Shown here: positions 1 to 7,746 of the stretch, piece by piece | How positions within the stretch are numbered: position 1 is the stretch's first letter | Layout of the letters: each line of letters opens with the position of its first letter | Notes under the pieces: generated by a model | The model's input: only the letters and a program-made list of their open reading frames with translations | Database searches by the model: none | Told to the model about the DNA's origin: nothing | Translations under genes and position numbers: made by a program | Origin: Oscillospiraceae bacterium | Lineage (GTDB): Bacteria; Bacillota; Clostridia; Oscillospirales; Oscillospiraceae | Reading direction: 5' to 3' | Assembly (NCBI GenBank): GCA_902787755.1 | Contig: CADAHL010000010.1 | Coordinates: 1-64,000, forward strand | DNA length: 64,000 bases

Positions 1-62
1 GGACACCTCTTTCTTGTGGCTAATGGTTTGTGGTGAATTCATTAAACCACTTTGAGGTGCCC
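1..62. repeat. Imperfect palindrome at window edge
   Basis: Nine bases at 1-9 (GGACACCTC) are nearly the reverse complement of 54-62 (GAGGTGCCC), with an inner TGGTTT (24-29) / AAACCA (44-49) pair. This could be the end of an insertion sequence or a hairpin element cut by the window edge. On the minus strand an open frame starts at 42 and runs off the window after 14 codons, too short to identify. Bases 63-193 show nothing else recognisable. Confidence 0.3.
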
Positions 63-193
63 TCTGTCTTTATTTTTCCTACATATATTTTACACTAAGT
101 GAGGGCAGAATACATGCCCGGCAAAATCCCCAGGAGATTCTGTCGGGCATGGGTTGCATTTTTCGGGCGGGATGGGCGTCCGGGATTTTGGCG

Positions 194-835
194 CTATTCT
201 TTGCCGTGCTTTTTCTCGGCCAGCAGTCCTGCCACGATGCCCGCGATCGAGACGAGCAGTCCGATCGGGAGCTTGCCGAAATCCGGCCACATCACACTTC
301 TCATTTCCATGTTCGCCGCGGCAACGGAGCTTACAGAGCCGGACATGGCATACATCAAGCCGAAAACAAGACCCGCCAGCCATTTCCATTTGCCGAACCA
401 GTCACGTTTCCCGATTATGAAAGAAGAGACAAAGAAGGTGACCGGTAAAACGGCCCAGGTAAGGGCAAGCCCGTATCCGGTATCGTCCACCCCCTTGTGC
501 GCCAGCAGAAAAGCGATGAATGACAGCGCCCAGATCCCCAGCACGGTCAGCACAAGGATCAGCTTCGATTTCCGCTCGTTGCTTTTTACCACATTCGTAC
601 TCTCTTCCAGATATTCCTTATACGTCTGTTTCACGGAATCCTCCTCCTTGAGCAGGCGATCCAGACTTACAGAATACAGGTCGCTCATCCGTATTACGCT
701 GAGAATATCGGGATAGGATTTCCCATTTTCCCAATTTGACACCGTCTGCCGACTTACGCCAAGGGTCTCTGCCGCCTGCTCCTGCGAAAGATTTGCCTTG
801 CGTCTTGCGGTACGGATCATAGCTCCGATTTCCAT
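194..835 (-). CDS. XRE-family HTH regulator with C-terminal membrane domain
   Basis: A 213-residue protein with an N-terminal helix-turn-helix of the Cro/CI (XRE) type over about residues 1-60, including the recognition-helix stretch SRQTVSNWENGK. A roughly 30-residue charged linker and about four hydrophobic segments (near 93-115, 118-140, 149-165 and 188-208) follow, so it is probably a membrane-tethered regulator. The start at 835 is chosen because GAGGTGAG precedes it at good spacing; a longer frame reaching 877 lacks such a site. No partner gene is adjacent, so the target is unknown. Regulators of this shape are common next to transporter genes in Clostridia, but nothing here shows what is sensed. 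Confidence 0.8.
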   Translation of the reverse strand: MEIGAMIRTARRKANLSQEQAAETLGVSRQTVSNWENGKSYPDILSVIRMSDLYSVSLDRLLKEEDSVKQTYKEYLEESTNVVKSNERKSKLILVLTVLGIWALSFIAFLLAHKGVDDTGYGLALTWAVLPVTFFVSSFIIGKRDWFGKWKWLAGLVFGLMYAMSGSVSSVAAANMEMRSVMWPDFGKLPIGLLVSIAGIVAGLLAEKKHGKE

Positions 836-1176
836 CAGTCTCACCTCGTCATGATTTGTCCGGCCGGAACGATTCAAGGATATGCGATTACTGCAGAAAC
901 GTCTATCAAAGGCGTTTTACAAGCTCAGATTTCTATGACAAAATCTTTTTACATGGGCCAAAATCGTCGATCTGAACGGCTGTAGAATACCGCAGATCGC
1001 ACACTTGCAGGGCGCAAAGTGTGTTTTCCGAGGTACACGTCCCAGGAAACACGGATTCAATAATTCGAAGTGACCGTTCACACAGATCCCGATCTGTCGG
1101 GATCTGTATAACAGGTTCGGCACGATATGGGAACAAGCAAATGGCCCCTGATCGTATCATAATCAGAGTTCCTTTC
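836..1176. other. Structured non-coding region with four hairpins
   Basis: No convincing gene is seen between the XRE regulator and 1247. The stretch 968-1107 holds four inverted repeats in a row. They are 968-974/993-999 (CGATCTG/CAGATCG, extended inside by CGG/CCG), 1000-1008/1014-1023 (nine pairs with one bulged A), 1021-1029/1045-1052 (GTGTTTTCC/GGAAACAC, one bulge), and a perfect 11-bp stem 1082-1092/1097-1107 with loop TCTG. The second and third share bases 1021-1023 and so cannot both form fully. No T-run follows, so these are not simple terminators. Two minus-strand open frames across it (to 1123 and 1160) look like by-products. Confidence 0.5.
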
Positions 1177-1191
1177 TGGTCCGAGTAGAGG
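1177..1191 (-). repeat. Displaced copy of tRNA-Pro(TGG) 3' end
   Basis: Fifteen bases, TGGTCCGAGTAGAGG, are identical to 3161-3175, the last 15 bases including CCA of the intact tRNA-Pro(TGG) gene, in the same orientation. This is what an attachment-site remnant next to a tRNA-integrated element looks like. The match then stops, and no integrase gene is present nearby. Confidence 0.5.
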
Positions 1192-1247
1192 TAGTATTCC
1201 GCGCAGGCCGGTGCTTGTCAAGAGATTATGCTGCTTGTTCAGTATTC

Positions 1248-1433
1248 TCAATCGTCATCGTCAAATCGTGTCGATCCAGTCGATGATATGAGATGCAATT
1301 CCCCGGAATCGAGATCCATAGCCATAGAATCTGACATTCTCATCATCAGATCGCCGTCGGCATTCATCAACATACCATTTGACAGAGAATAGCCCAATTC
1401 GCCGGTTTCCAGATCAATAAAAGGATTGGACAC
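1248..1433 (-). CDS. Small conserved-looking acidic protein
   Basis: A 61-residue acidic protein beginning MSNPFIDLETGELGYS and ending in a run of aspartates. I start it at the GTG at 1433 because GGAGGT lies seven bases upstream; an ATG five codons earlier sits on top of that Shine-Dalgarno site. It has no signal peptide, membrane segment or cysteine. It lies 39 bases downstream of the nucleotidyltransferase-like gene on the same strand and may be co-transcribed with it. I do not recognise a family. The regular LETGEL / DSGEL phrases suggest a repeated two-strand unit. Confidence 0.55.
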   Translation of the reverse strand: MSNPFIDLETGELGYSLSNGMLMNADGDLMMRMSDSMAMDLDSGELHLISSTGSTRFDDDD

Positions 1434-1472
1434 AAGAAATACCTCCATTTTTTGTTAGCCATATTTACCACT

Positions 1473-2171
1473 TCATATCAAACGGCAAATGAAAGATTTG
1501 TCATAAGGATTACCTCCGTTATATTTGAAATAAACTTCGTTCACCACTTCAATGTAAACAACAAATGAAGGATGATTATGATCGTTCCGTTTCAGATAAT
1601 CATTCTTTTTTTCTATATACTTATCTCGTACTTCTAACCAATAGTGATTTTCCTTTAGCCATTTGACTCTGTTTTCGATGTCTTTTGAATGTCTTGCCTC
1701 ATTCCATGAATAGCGATCCCATTGCACGTATCCAGTTTTCTCATGAATCAAACGGTACCAATTGCCGTTATAGCCCATCCTAACAATACAGAGGTCAATG
1801 CTGAACGGTGTCGGATTTCCTTTATTAAAAAAATAGCGCTTTGTGGTTAATGCAGAGGTCGAATCCTGGCATTTGTCCCAGCCAACTCTTTCAAGGATTT
1901 CATCGAATTTCTCTCTCACATACTCTTTGATCCCCCGGCAATCATCAATTGATATCTCACAGCTGTCAATAATCTCCAGGTTATAATCCAGGTCAATCGG
2001 CTCGTTTGCGTTCTGTGTTATCAGGTTTTTTGCACCGCTTCCGACAAGATGCTGCTTGACCTTTATGACGCCTTCTCGGTTGATCAATTGAACCAGTTGG
2101 TTTACGATATCTGAGCATAATGACTTCATAGGAGATAAAAAGGATTTGTCTTCAACCCAATGATACGCCAT
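1473..2171 (-). CDS. Nucleotidyltransferase-fold protein, function unknown
   Basis: A 232-residue protein. Residues 44-46 (GSG) followed by D60-L-D62 match the GS...DxD signature of the polymerase-beta-like nucleotidyltransferase fold, and SIDLCIV around D126 could supply the third metal-binding acid. The remaining C-terminal half is rich in aromatic and charged residues without a known domain. GGAGG sits upstream of the ATG at 2171, and a consensus promoter lies at 2222-2249. The gene is visibly AT-richer than the housekeeping genes that follow, as expected of acquired DNA. Similar orphan proteins occur as toxins (AbiEii/MNT-like), as cyclic-nucleotide synthases and as antibiotic transferases; I cannot choose between these. 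Confidence 0.55.
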   Translation of the reverse strand: MAYHWVEDKSFLSPMKSLCSDIVNQLVQLINREGVIKVKQHLVGSGAKNLITQNANEPIDLDYNLEIIDSCEISIDDCRGIKEYVREKFDEILERVGWDKCQDSTSALTTKRYFFNKGNPTPFSIDLCIVRMGYNGNWYRLIHEKTGYVQWDRYSWNEARHSKDIENRVKWLKENHYWLEVRDKYIEKKNDYLKRNDHNHPSFVVYIEVVNEVYFKYNGGNPYDKSFICRLI

Positions 2172-2221
2172 AGTACACCTCCATTTTTCCCATTCATCTG
2201 ACTCCCGCGGTAAATCGTTGC

Positions 2222-2249
2222 ATTATAAACCAAAACACCCAATTGTCAA
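2222..2249 (-). promoter_or_regulatory. Consensus sigma-A promoter for the nucleotidyltransferase-like gene
   Basis: Read on the minus strand, TTGACA (2249-2244) and TATAAT (2227-2222) are separated by 16 bases, both perfect matches to consensus. It lies about 50 bases upstream of the gene start at 2171. Confidence 0.75.
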
Positions 2250-2335
2250 TAGTTTGATTCAAAAAAGCAAAAAGCCTCGGCTCTTCGACACCATGGGAAG
2301 CACTATTGCGATTGATCTCAACAGTACATGTGTGC

Positions 2336-2465
2336 CCGAGTAGAGGGACTTGCCTGCATTTTCGCCTTGCGGGGGACGGCGAAAATCAAAGAATCGACCG
2401 GTGTTTGCACCGGTCGATGAACGCCCCGCCGGGGCGTTCGATTTTGATTCAAGTTCCTCTCTCTT
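2336..2465. repeat. tRNA-Pro-linked triple-hairpin element, copy A
   Basis: The left 17 bases (2336-2352) equal 3165-3181 in the acceptor/T arm of tRNA-Pro(TGG). Three hairpins follow: 2359-2366/2378-2385 (TTTTCGCC/GGCGAAAA), 2393-2403/2408-2418 (ATCGACCGGTG/CACCGGTCGAT, loop TTTG) and 2419-2427/2431-2439 (GAACGCCCC/GGGGCGTTC, loop GCC). The right end at 2450-2460 (CAAGTTCCTCT) is an imperfect inverted copy of the left end, so the whole can close as a cloverleaf. About 85 percent of positions match copy B at 32579-32710 by eye, with compensatory changes in the second hairpin. Confidence 0.75.
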
Positions 2466-2600
2466 GAGGTATCACGCTAATCTTGATACCTATGCACCCA
2501 GCCCTCAAGGTGGGGTGCACCGTCTTCTAAGGCTTTACCCTTGAGGGGAAGGTGCCCCAGTGCGCACACTGGGGCGGATGAGGTGTTTTCTCGGACTTTA
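2466..2600. repeat. Cluster of short palindromes
   Basis: Immediately right of copy A are three more hairpins: 2468-2473/2485-2490 (GGTATC/GATACC), 2493-2499/2513-2519 (TGCACCC/GGGTGCA) and a perfect 9-bp stem 2554-2562/2567-2575 (GCCCCAGTG/CACTGGGGC, loop CGCA). The last resembles the intergenic repeat type I know from gut Clostridia, where a CCCTTGAGGGGAAGG core is followed by a variable hairpin and GGATGAGG. I see no gene in 2172-2727; the two plus-strand open frames there run through these palindromes. Confidence 0.5.
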
Positions 2601-2727
2601 CTCGATGCCTTCCAGATTCAGCCGCCAAAGGTCGGCGCATACTCCATCAAAATTTCGATTGATATCAGCGTTACTGTACCCGGACAGATCAAGATTGAGG
2701 CGGGTTTCTGTACCTTTTTAGCGCCAT

Positions 2728-3036
2728 TCACTTATCCTTTATCTGATCTCTCTTCACCACAAATTTTGTTTCTCCCTCTATTGATTCGAGAGCATCGGGT
2801 TCACTGATATCAATTGAAACGGATTCTTCTTTTTCTCCCACTACAATACATCTCATCTCACCCTCACAAGGCGGGGAAATGAGATCTTGAACGGAAAACC
2901 ATGGCAGTTTGCCATGAAACATATGGTCGTTTCCATGGTAATCTGTAAGAACACAATCGACCCACAGAGGATATGAGGACGCATCGGTAACCCTCAATAT
3001 TTTCACACATACATTAGCCATTCTATTCATTTTCAT
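2728..3036 (-). CDS. Hypothetical protein between tRNA-Pro and its displaced 3' end
   Basis: A 102-residue, mostly polar and acidic protein without signal peptide, transmembrane segment or recognised motif. The start at 3036 is supported by AGGAGTG six bases upstream; a frame eight codons longer has no such site. It contains a conserved-looking Trp/Tyr-rich core (LWVDCVLTDYHG, LPWFSVQDL) of the kind seen in small immunity or phage-borne proteins, but no family can be named. It is the only gene between the intact tRNA-Pro(TGG) at 3161 and the tRNA-end copy at 2336, so it may be cargo of the inserted segment. Confidence 0.5.
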   Translation of the reverse strand: MKMNRMANVCVKILRVTDASSYPLWVDCVLTDYHGNDHMFHGKLPWFSVQDLISPPCEGEMRCIVVGEKEESVSIDISEPDALESIEGETKFVVKRDQIKDK

Positions 3037-3125
3037 GTTTGTCACTCCTGTTCGATCCAAGCATCTCGCGCCAGACCGCCCCGGACAGTTCGATTGCGGG
3101 GCAGATCAGTTTCCAAGGCATAATG

Positions 3126-3156
3126 AAAAATGCCGTTGTGGATAAACCGCAACGGC
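3126..3156 (-). terminator. Intrinsic terminator of tRNA-Pro(TGG)
   Basis: Just past the tRNA on the minus strand a ten-pair stem (3147-3156 with 3132-3141, one G-T pair) closes a short loop and is followed by ATTTTTC. Confidence 0.7.
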
Positions 3157-3160
3157 GTTT

Positions 3161-3236
3161 TGGTCCGAGTAGAGGGACTTGAACCCCCGACCTGATGGTC
3201 CCAAACCACCCGCGCTACCAACTGCGCTATACCCGG
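3161..3236 (-). tRNA. tRNA-Pro (anticodon TGG)
   Basis: A 76-base gene with CCA encoded. The acceptor strands CCGGGTA and TACTCGG pair with one G-U. The anticodon loop TTTGGGA gives anticodon TGG on a GGTGG/CCATC stem, and the T loop is TTCAAGT. A promoter lies 19 bases upstream and a terminator follows directly. Displaced copies of its 3' end are found at 1177-1191 and 2336-2352, which marks this gene as a probable integration target. Confidence 0.95.
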
Positions 3237-3254
3237 TTATTGGATTGCTGTGGT

Positions 3255-3283
3255 ATTATAGCGCAGTTTGGACATTTTCGCAA
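3255..3283 (-). promoter_or_regulatory. Promoter of tRNA-Pro(TGG)
   Basis: On the minus strand TTGCGA (3283-3278), 17-base spacer, TATAAT (3260-3255), placed 18 bases before the tRNA 5' end. It is divergent from the trmB promoter at 3292-3320. Confidence 0.7.
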
Positions 3284-3291
3284 GAGATTTC

Positions 3292-3320
3292 TTGATGTTT
3301 TCCCAGCCTTATGCTATGAT
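3292..3320 (+). promoter_or_regulatory. Promoter of the trmB-GNAT gene
   Basis: TTGATG (3292-3297), 17 bases, TATGAT (3315-3320), leaving a short leader before the ATG at 3341. Confidence 0.6.
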
Positions 3321-3340
3321 AAAAGTTGGAGTGTGACGCT

Positions 3341-4555
3341 ATGAGAATGAGAAAACGGCACAATTTGTGTCCCCGGATGGAGGCCTGCGGGGAGTATCTG
3401 ATCGACGAACCGCAGGAGCATCGGGGTCTGTGGCTGCAGGAGCACCCGGGCTGCCGCCATCTGCAGGTGGAGCTGGGCTGCGGCAAGGGCCGCTTTACCG
3501 TAGAGACCGCCCGGGCCAATCCCGACACCCTGTTTCTGGCCATCGAAAAGGTGCCCGACGCCATGATCCTGGCCATGGAGCGGGCCAAGGCCATGGGACT
3601 TCAAAACGTGCTCTTTATGGATTTTGACGCGGCCAATCTGTCCGGGATCTTCGCTCCCGGCGAGGCGGAGCGAATCTACCTGAATTTCAGCGATCCCTGG
3701 CCCAAAAGCCGGGACGCCAAATTTCGCCTGACGGCGCCGGGCTTTCTGCGCCTGTATGCCGACGCCCTGCCTCTGGGCGGGCAGATCCATTTCAAGACCG
3801 ACAACACGCCGCTGTTCGACTGGTCGGTGGAACAGTTTGAGGCGGAGGGCTGGGCGCTCTCGGAGCTGACCCACGATCTGCACAAAAACGGGCCTGTGGG
3901 CGTGATGACCGACTATGAGGCCAAGTTCGTGGCCGAGGGTCTGAGGATCAACCGCCTGGTGGCCACCCGGATCGAGACAACCAAAACCACCGCCGCGGGG
4001 CCGGTGCCCAGGCTGCGCAACGCCGCCCTGTCCGACGCCCGGGGACTGCACGATCAGGAGGACTCCCGGCTGCGGCTGGAGGAGGCCACGCTGGCTCTGA
4101 GCCAGATCTATTACGCACAGTTTGAACAGGATCCGGAGCTGTTTGAGGACAAGAGCCGGTTCGTCCCCTACCGCTATGATCCGGACGACGTGGCCGTCCG
4201 GTTCGCCGCCCGTCGGCAGCAGCCGGACCGGAAGAGCTTCTTCGTCCTGCTGGGCGACCAGGTCATCGCCGATCTGGTCTTCAAGCACATCGACCTCGAG
4301 AACAGGTGCTGTGAGCTGGGGCTCTGCCTGGTGAACGACCGGTGGAAAAACCGGGGCTACGGCACCGAAGCCCTCCGTCTGGCGGTTCGATACGCCTTCG
4401 AGACGCTGGGGATGGAGACGGTGCTGGCCGATTCCCTTCTGACCAACACCCGCAGCCAGCACGTGCTGAGCAAGGCCGGGTTCCGCTACATCCGTGAGGA
4501 TGGGCATTTCAAATACTACCAGATCCGCCGTCAGGCCGAGGAGAAAGAGATATGA
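3341..4555 (+). CDS. trmB: TrmB tRNA (guanine-N7)-methyltransferase fused to a GNAT acetyltransferase domain
   Basis: Residues 1-215 are a complete TrmB, the SAM-dependent enzyme that makes m7G46 in tRNA. The SAM loop ELGCGKG is at 44-50, the catalytic-region motif NFSDPWPK at 115-122 and FKTDN at 151-155. After a Thr/Ala/Pro linker, residues 222-400 form a GNAT N-acetyltransferase with the acetyl-CoA loop KNRGYGTEA (336-344) and [13 protein letters not shown] (369-381). Stand-alone TrmB is usually about 210 residues, so this is a true two-domain protein; no stop or frame change separates the halves. I start it at the ATG at 3341, with GGAG upstream, not the TTG at 3326. Its stop overlaps the exonuclease start (ATGA). 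The acetylation substrate is unknown. Confidence 0.88.
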   Translation: MRMRKRHNLCPRMEACGEYLIDEPQEHRGLWLQEHPGCRHLQVELGCGKGRFTVETARANPDTLFLAIEKVPDAMILAMERAKAMGLQNVLFMDFDAANLSGIFAPGEAERIYLNFSDPWPKSRDAKFRLTAPGFLRLYADALPLGGQIHFKTDNTPLFDWSVEQFEAEGWALSELTHDLHKNGPVGVMTDYEAKFVAEGLRINRLVATRIETTKTTAAGPVPRLRNAALSDARGLHDQEDSRLRLEEATLALSQIYYAQFEQDPELFEDKSRFVPYRYDPDDVAVRFAARRQQPDRKSFFVLLGDQVIADLVFKHIDLENRCCELGLCLVNDRWKNRGYGTEALRLAVRYAFETLGMETVLADSLLTNTRSQHVLSKAGFRYIREDGHFKYYQIRRQAEEKEI

Positions 4556-5319
4556 AATTCATTTCCTGGAACGTAAACGGTCTGCGGGCCGTGATGAAAA
4601 AGGGCTTTGAGGAGATTTTTCAGGGCTTTGACGCGGACTTTGTGTGCCTGCAGGAGACCAAGCTCCAGGCCGGACAGATCGACCTGAGCTTTCCCGGCTA
4701 TGAGAGCTACTGGAGCTACGCCGAGAAGAAGGGCTATTCCGGCACCGTGATCTTCGCGCGGCATGCTCCTCTCTCCGTACGGTATAATCTGGGGATCCCC
4801 GAGCACGACACCGAAGGCCGGGCCGTGACCCTGGAGTATGAGGATTTCTTCCTGGTCTGCGTGTACACCCCCAACGCCCAGGACGAGTTGAAGCGTCTGG
4901 ACTACCGGATGCGCTGGGAGGACGATTTCCGGGCCTATCTGCAGGAGCTGGACAAGACGAAGCCCGTGATCGTCTGCGGGGATATGAACGTGGCCCACGA
5001 GGAGATCGACCTGAAGAATCCCAAGCAGAACATCGGCAACCCCGGCTTCTCCTACGAGGAGCGGGGCAAGTTCACCGAGCTTCTGGCAGCCGGCTTCACC
5101 GACAGCTTCCGGGCTCTCTATCCCGACCGGACCGACGCCTACTCCTGGTGGAGCTATCGGGCGGCGGCCAGGGCCAGGAACGTGGGCTGGCGCATCGACT
5201 ATTTTGTGATCTCCGACCGGCTTCGGGACAAGGTGAAGGACGCCTTTATCCTGCCCGAGATCATGGGCAGCGACCACTGCCCCGTGGGTCTGGAGCTGAG
5301 AATGAAGAATGAAGAGTGA
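4552..5319 (+). CDS. exoA: Exodeoxyribonuclease III / AP endonuclease
   Basis: A 255-residue member of the ExoIII/APE1 family, a Mg2+-dependent enzyme that cuts DNA 5' to abasic sites in base-excision repair and has 3'-5' exonuclease activity. Family motifs are all present: WNVNG at 6-10, the metal ligand in QETK (34-37), VYTPN, GDMNVAH, GWRIDYF and C-terminal GSDHCPV with the catalytic His. It overlaps trmB by four bases and ends three bases before dusB, so the three genes are probably translated from one message. Confidence 0.93.
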   Translation: MKFISWNVNGLRAVMKKGFEEIFQGFDADFVCLQETKLQAGQIDLSFPGYESYWSYAEKKGYSGTVIFARHAPLSVRYNLGIPEHDTEGRAVTLEYEDFFLVCVYTPNAQDELKRLDYRMRWEDDFRAYLQELDKTKPVIVCGDMNVAHEEIDLKNPKQNIGNPGFSYEERGKFTELLAAGFTDSFRALYPDRTDAYSWWSYRAAARARNVGWRIDYFVISDRLRDKVKDAFILPEIMGSDHCPVGLELRMKNEE

Positions 5320-5322
5320 AGC

Positions 5323-6300
5323 GTGAAAAGCCTTAGGATCGGAAACATAGAACTAAACGGGCGGGTGACCCTGGCGCCCATGGCGGGCGTCACGGATTTC
5401 GCTTTTCGCCGCCTGTGCCGGCAGGAGGGCGCGGCTCTGACCACGACCGAGATGGTCTCCGCCAAGGCCCTGGTCTACCGGGACGAGAAAACCCGCTCCC
5501 TGCTGTACCGGCCGGAGGACGAAGCCCCCTGCGCCGTGCAGTTTTTCGGTCACGAGCCGGAGATCATGGCCGAGGCGGCGGGTCTGGCCCTGGAGGGCTC
5601 CGGGGCGGATATTCTGGATATCAACATGGGCTGCCCGGTGGGCAAGATCGTCAAGTCCGGGGACGGCTCGGCCCTGATGCGCACGCCGGAGCTGGCCGGA
5701 CAGATCGTGGAGGCCGTATGCCGGGCGGTCAAGGTCCCGGTGACGGTGAAGTTCCGCAAGGGCTGGGACGGCGGGAATGTGAACGCCGTGGAGTTTGCCC
5801 GGATCCTGGAATCCGCCGGAGCCTCCGCCATCGCCGTACACGGCCGTACCCGGGTGCAGATGTACGCGGGGCGGGCCGACTGGGATATCATCCGGGAGGT
5901 CAAGAAAGCGGTCTCGATCCCGGTGATCGCCAACGGTGACGTCTTCACCGGAGAGGACGCCGCCCACATTCTGCGCTACACCGGCGCCGATCTGTGCATG
6001 ATCGGCCGGGGCGCCTTCGGCAACCCCTGGCTGTTCCGCCAGGCCAACGCCGCCGTCAACGGCGAGGACATCCCCGCTCCCCCGCCGCTGGCAGAGCGCA
6101 TGGACACCGCCCTGGCTCAGATCCGCCAGCTGGCGGACTATAGCGGCGAGCGCCTGGCCTGTCTGGAGGCCCGGCACCACGTGCCCTGGTATCTGCACGG
6201 GGTGGCCCACGCCGGATACTACCGCCAGCAGCTGGTCCACGTGGAGAGTCTGGCGGAGCTGGAAAAGCTCATCCGCGAGATCCAGCGGGACCTGAGATAA
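5323..6300 (+). CDS. dusB: tRNA-dihydrouridine synthase
   Basis: A 325-residue FMN-dependent Dus enzyme that reduces specific uridines in the tRNA D loop. The FMN-binding start APMAGVTD is at 18-25, the catalytic cysteine lies in [11 protein letters not shown], and the nucleotide loop is GRGAFGNPW. It is closest to the DusB/NifR3 subgroup by length and motifs. The start is a GTG three bases after the exonuclease stop, in a purine-rich stretch that can act as a ribosome site. It continues the trmB-exoA run and leads into the sigma-factor gene. Confidence 0.92.
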   Translation: MKSLRIGNIELNGRVTLAPMAGVTDFAFRRLCRQEGAALTTTEMVSAKALVYRDEKTRSLLYRPEDEAPCAVQFFGHEPEIMAEAAGLALEGSGADILDINMGCPVGKIVKSGDGSALMRTPELAGQIVEAVCRAVKVPVTVKFRKGWDGGNVNAVEFARILESAGASAIAVHGRTRVQMYAGRADWDIIREVKKAVSIPVIANGDVFTGEDAAHILRYTGADLCMIGRGAFGNPWLFRQANAAVNGEDIPAPPPLAERMDTALAQIRQLADYSGERLACLEARHHVPWYLHGVAHAGYYRQQLVHVESLAELEKLIREIQRDLR

Positions 6301-6318
6301 AGAGAAGGAAGTGATCGT

Positions 6319-6942
6319 GTGACTCTTGAGCAGGAACTGGACGCTGTACGCAGGGTCCAGAACGGAGATATGGACGCTTTTGAGCGTCTGGTGACGGCCA
6401 ACGAAAAACAGGTCTTTCATCTGGCCAAGGGCAAGCTGGGCAACGAACAGGACGCCCAGGACGCCACTCAGGAGACCTTTCTGAAGGTATACACCTCCAT
6501 CGGGAAGTTTCGCGGCGACTGCCGCTTCTCGGTCTGGGTCTATCGGATCGCGACCAACGTGTGTCTGGATATGCTCCGAAAGAAGGGGCGCCGCCCGGAG
6601 GTCTCGCTTGTCCGCAGCTCGGAGGACGAGGAAGAAGAGACGGAGACCCAGGTCCCGGACGTGGAGCTGTCTCCGGAGGTGCTGCTGGAGAAGAAGCTGA
6701 CCATTGAATCCGTGAGGGCCGGTCTGGAGACCCTGCCCGAGGATCACAGGAAGATCCTTCTGCTGCGGGAGATCCACGGTCTGAGCTACGAAGAGATCTC
6801 TCAGGCTCTGGATCTGGAGGTTGGTACGGTGAAATCCAGGATTTTCCGGGCGAGGAAAAAACTTGCCGCTTTTTTGATCCAATCCGGGAACATTCCGGAC
6901 TGGATCTCGTCTGGTAGTTTGAAAGGAGGCGATGTGCGTTGA
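6319..6942 (+). CDS. ECF-type RNA polymerase sigma factor
   Basis: A 207-residue sigma-70 family protein of the extracytoplasmic-function class: region 2 over about 25-95 (with DAQDATQETFLKVY and WVYRIATNVCLD) and region 4 over about 135-190 (LPEDHRKILLLREIHGLSYEEI). An acidic insert joins them (SSEDEEEETETQ). The start is a GTG preceded by GAAGGAAG. The stop overlaps the TTG start of the next gene, a zinc-finger anti-sigma factor, which is the standard pairing for signal-dependent release of the sigma factor. The inducing signal cannot be read from the sequence. Confidence 0.92.
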   Translation: MTLEQELDAVRRVQNGDMDAFERLVTANEKQVFHLAKGKLGNEQDAQDATQETFLKVYTSIGKFRGDCRFSVWVYRIATNVCLDMLRKKGRRPEVSLVRSSEDEEEETETQVPDVELSPEVLLEKKLTIESVRAGLETLPEDHRKILLLREIHGLSYEEISQALDLEVGTVKSRIFRARKKLAAFLIQSGNIPDWISSGSLKGGDVR

Positions 6943-7688
6943 ACAGATGCAGCGAGTACCAGGAGCTGATCAGCCGACTCATCGACCAGGATCTGAACGT
7001 GGAAGAGGAGCGGGCGCTTCGGGAGCACATGGCCGAATGTGAGGACTGCAGGGCGATGTATGAATTCATGACCCAGATGTCCGATTCTGTCGCCGAGTCT
7101 TTGGAGGACCTCCCCGAGGGTCTTCATGAGAATATAATGGCCCAGGTGCGCCGTCAGGCCATCCGGGAAAAGAATCAGCCCCGGCGGATCCTTCGGGTGG
7201 TGCTGAGCACCGCCGCGGTGGCCGTGCTTGTGGTGGGCGTGGTTTTCGGAACCGGCGTGGGCCGGATGGGCAAGAGTCAGGCCGGTATGATGGCCGACGC
7301 CCGCATGAGCGCCGCCGCCGTGCCCGAATCGGCAGCGGCTCCCGCGGAGTTTGAAGCGGTCCCGGCGGAGGCGCCTGCGGAAGCGGAGGAAGCGATCGAA
7401 GCGCCCGCCGCCGGCAGCGATACCGCCTTTGACGTCGGCGTTACCGGTTGGCCCGGAGAGATTCTCCCCGACGAGCTGCGGGAGTTTCTCGGCGGCTACG
7501 ACGGCCAGGCCATTGAGGCCGAGCCGGGAGAGCCGGTCCAGATCCTGAACTTTGATGGGCAGGAGTTCGCCTTTTACGAAGTGGATGGCGCTCTTCTGTA
7601 CCGGGATCCGGCCGACGGTCAGATCTATCGTTCCGACCGGTCCGCCGAGCAGCTGCGGGAATTCATCCAGGGTCGCTTTGCTCCCTGA
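6939..7688 (+). CDS. Membrane anti-sigma factor with zinc-finger domain
   Basis: A 249-residue single-pass protein. The N-terminal zf-HC2 motif of ZAS anti-sigma factors is present (C4 and HMAECEDC around 29-36). One transmembrane helix follows near 85-108 (VVLSTAAVAVLVVGVVF). The extracytoplasmic part has an Ala/Glu/Pro-rich stalk and a globular C-terminal domain with no known family. It begins with TTG, overlapping the sigma gene by four bases, and so is translationally coupled. It likely holds the upstream sigma factor at the membrane until an envelope signal. A strong terminator follows. Confidence 0.88.
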   Translation: MNRCSEYQELISRLIDQDLNVEEERALREHMAECEDCRAMYEFMTQMSDSVAESLEDLPEGLHENIMAQVRRQAIREKNQPRRILRVVLSTAAVAVLVVGVVFGTGVGRMGKSQAGMMADARMSAAAVPESAAAPAEFEAVPAEAPAEAEEAIEAPAAGSDTAFDVGVTGWPGEILPDELREFLGGYDGQAIEAEPGEPVQILNFDGQEFAFYEVDGALLYRDPADGQIYRSDRSAEQLREFIQGRFAP

Positions 7689-7695
7689 AAAGGCC

Positions 7696-7746
7696 AAAAA
7701 GCAGAGACGAAGAGGTCAGCTGCGATCCTCTCCGTCTCTGCTTTTT
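7696..7746. terminator. Bidirectional terminator
   Basis: AAAAAGCAGAGACG at 7696-7709 pairs with CGTCTCTGCTTTTT at 7733-7746, enclosing a second small stem. T-runs occur on both strands, so it can end both the anti-sigma operon and the converging minus-strand genes. Confidence 0.85.

Noticed and set aside
1-42. Start of a transposase running off the left edge
   Set aside because: Fourteen codons from an ATG at 42 on the minus strand are too few to identify and have no ribosome site.
917-1160. Two minus-strand open frames of 68 and 75 codons
   Set aside because: They run through the four hairpins, overlap each other in different frames, lack good ribosome sites and show no recognisable protein pattern.
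2350-2807. Plus-strand open frames through the repeat cluster
   Set aside because: Their sequence is dictated by palindromic repeats, and the second overlaps the end of the better-supported minus-strand gene at 2728.
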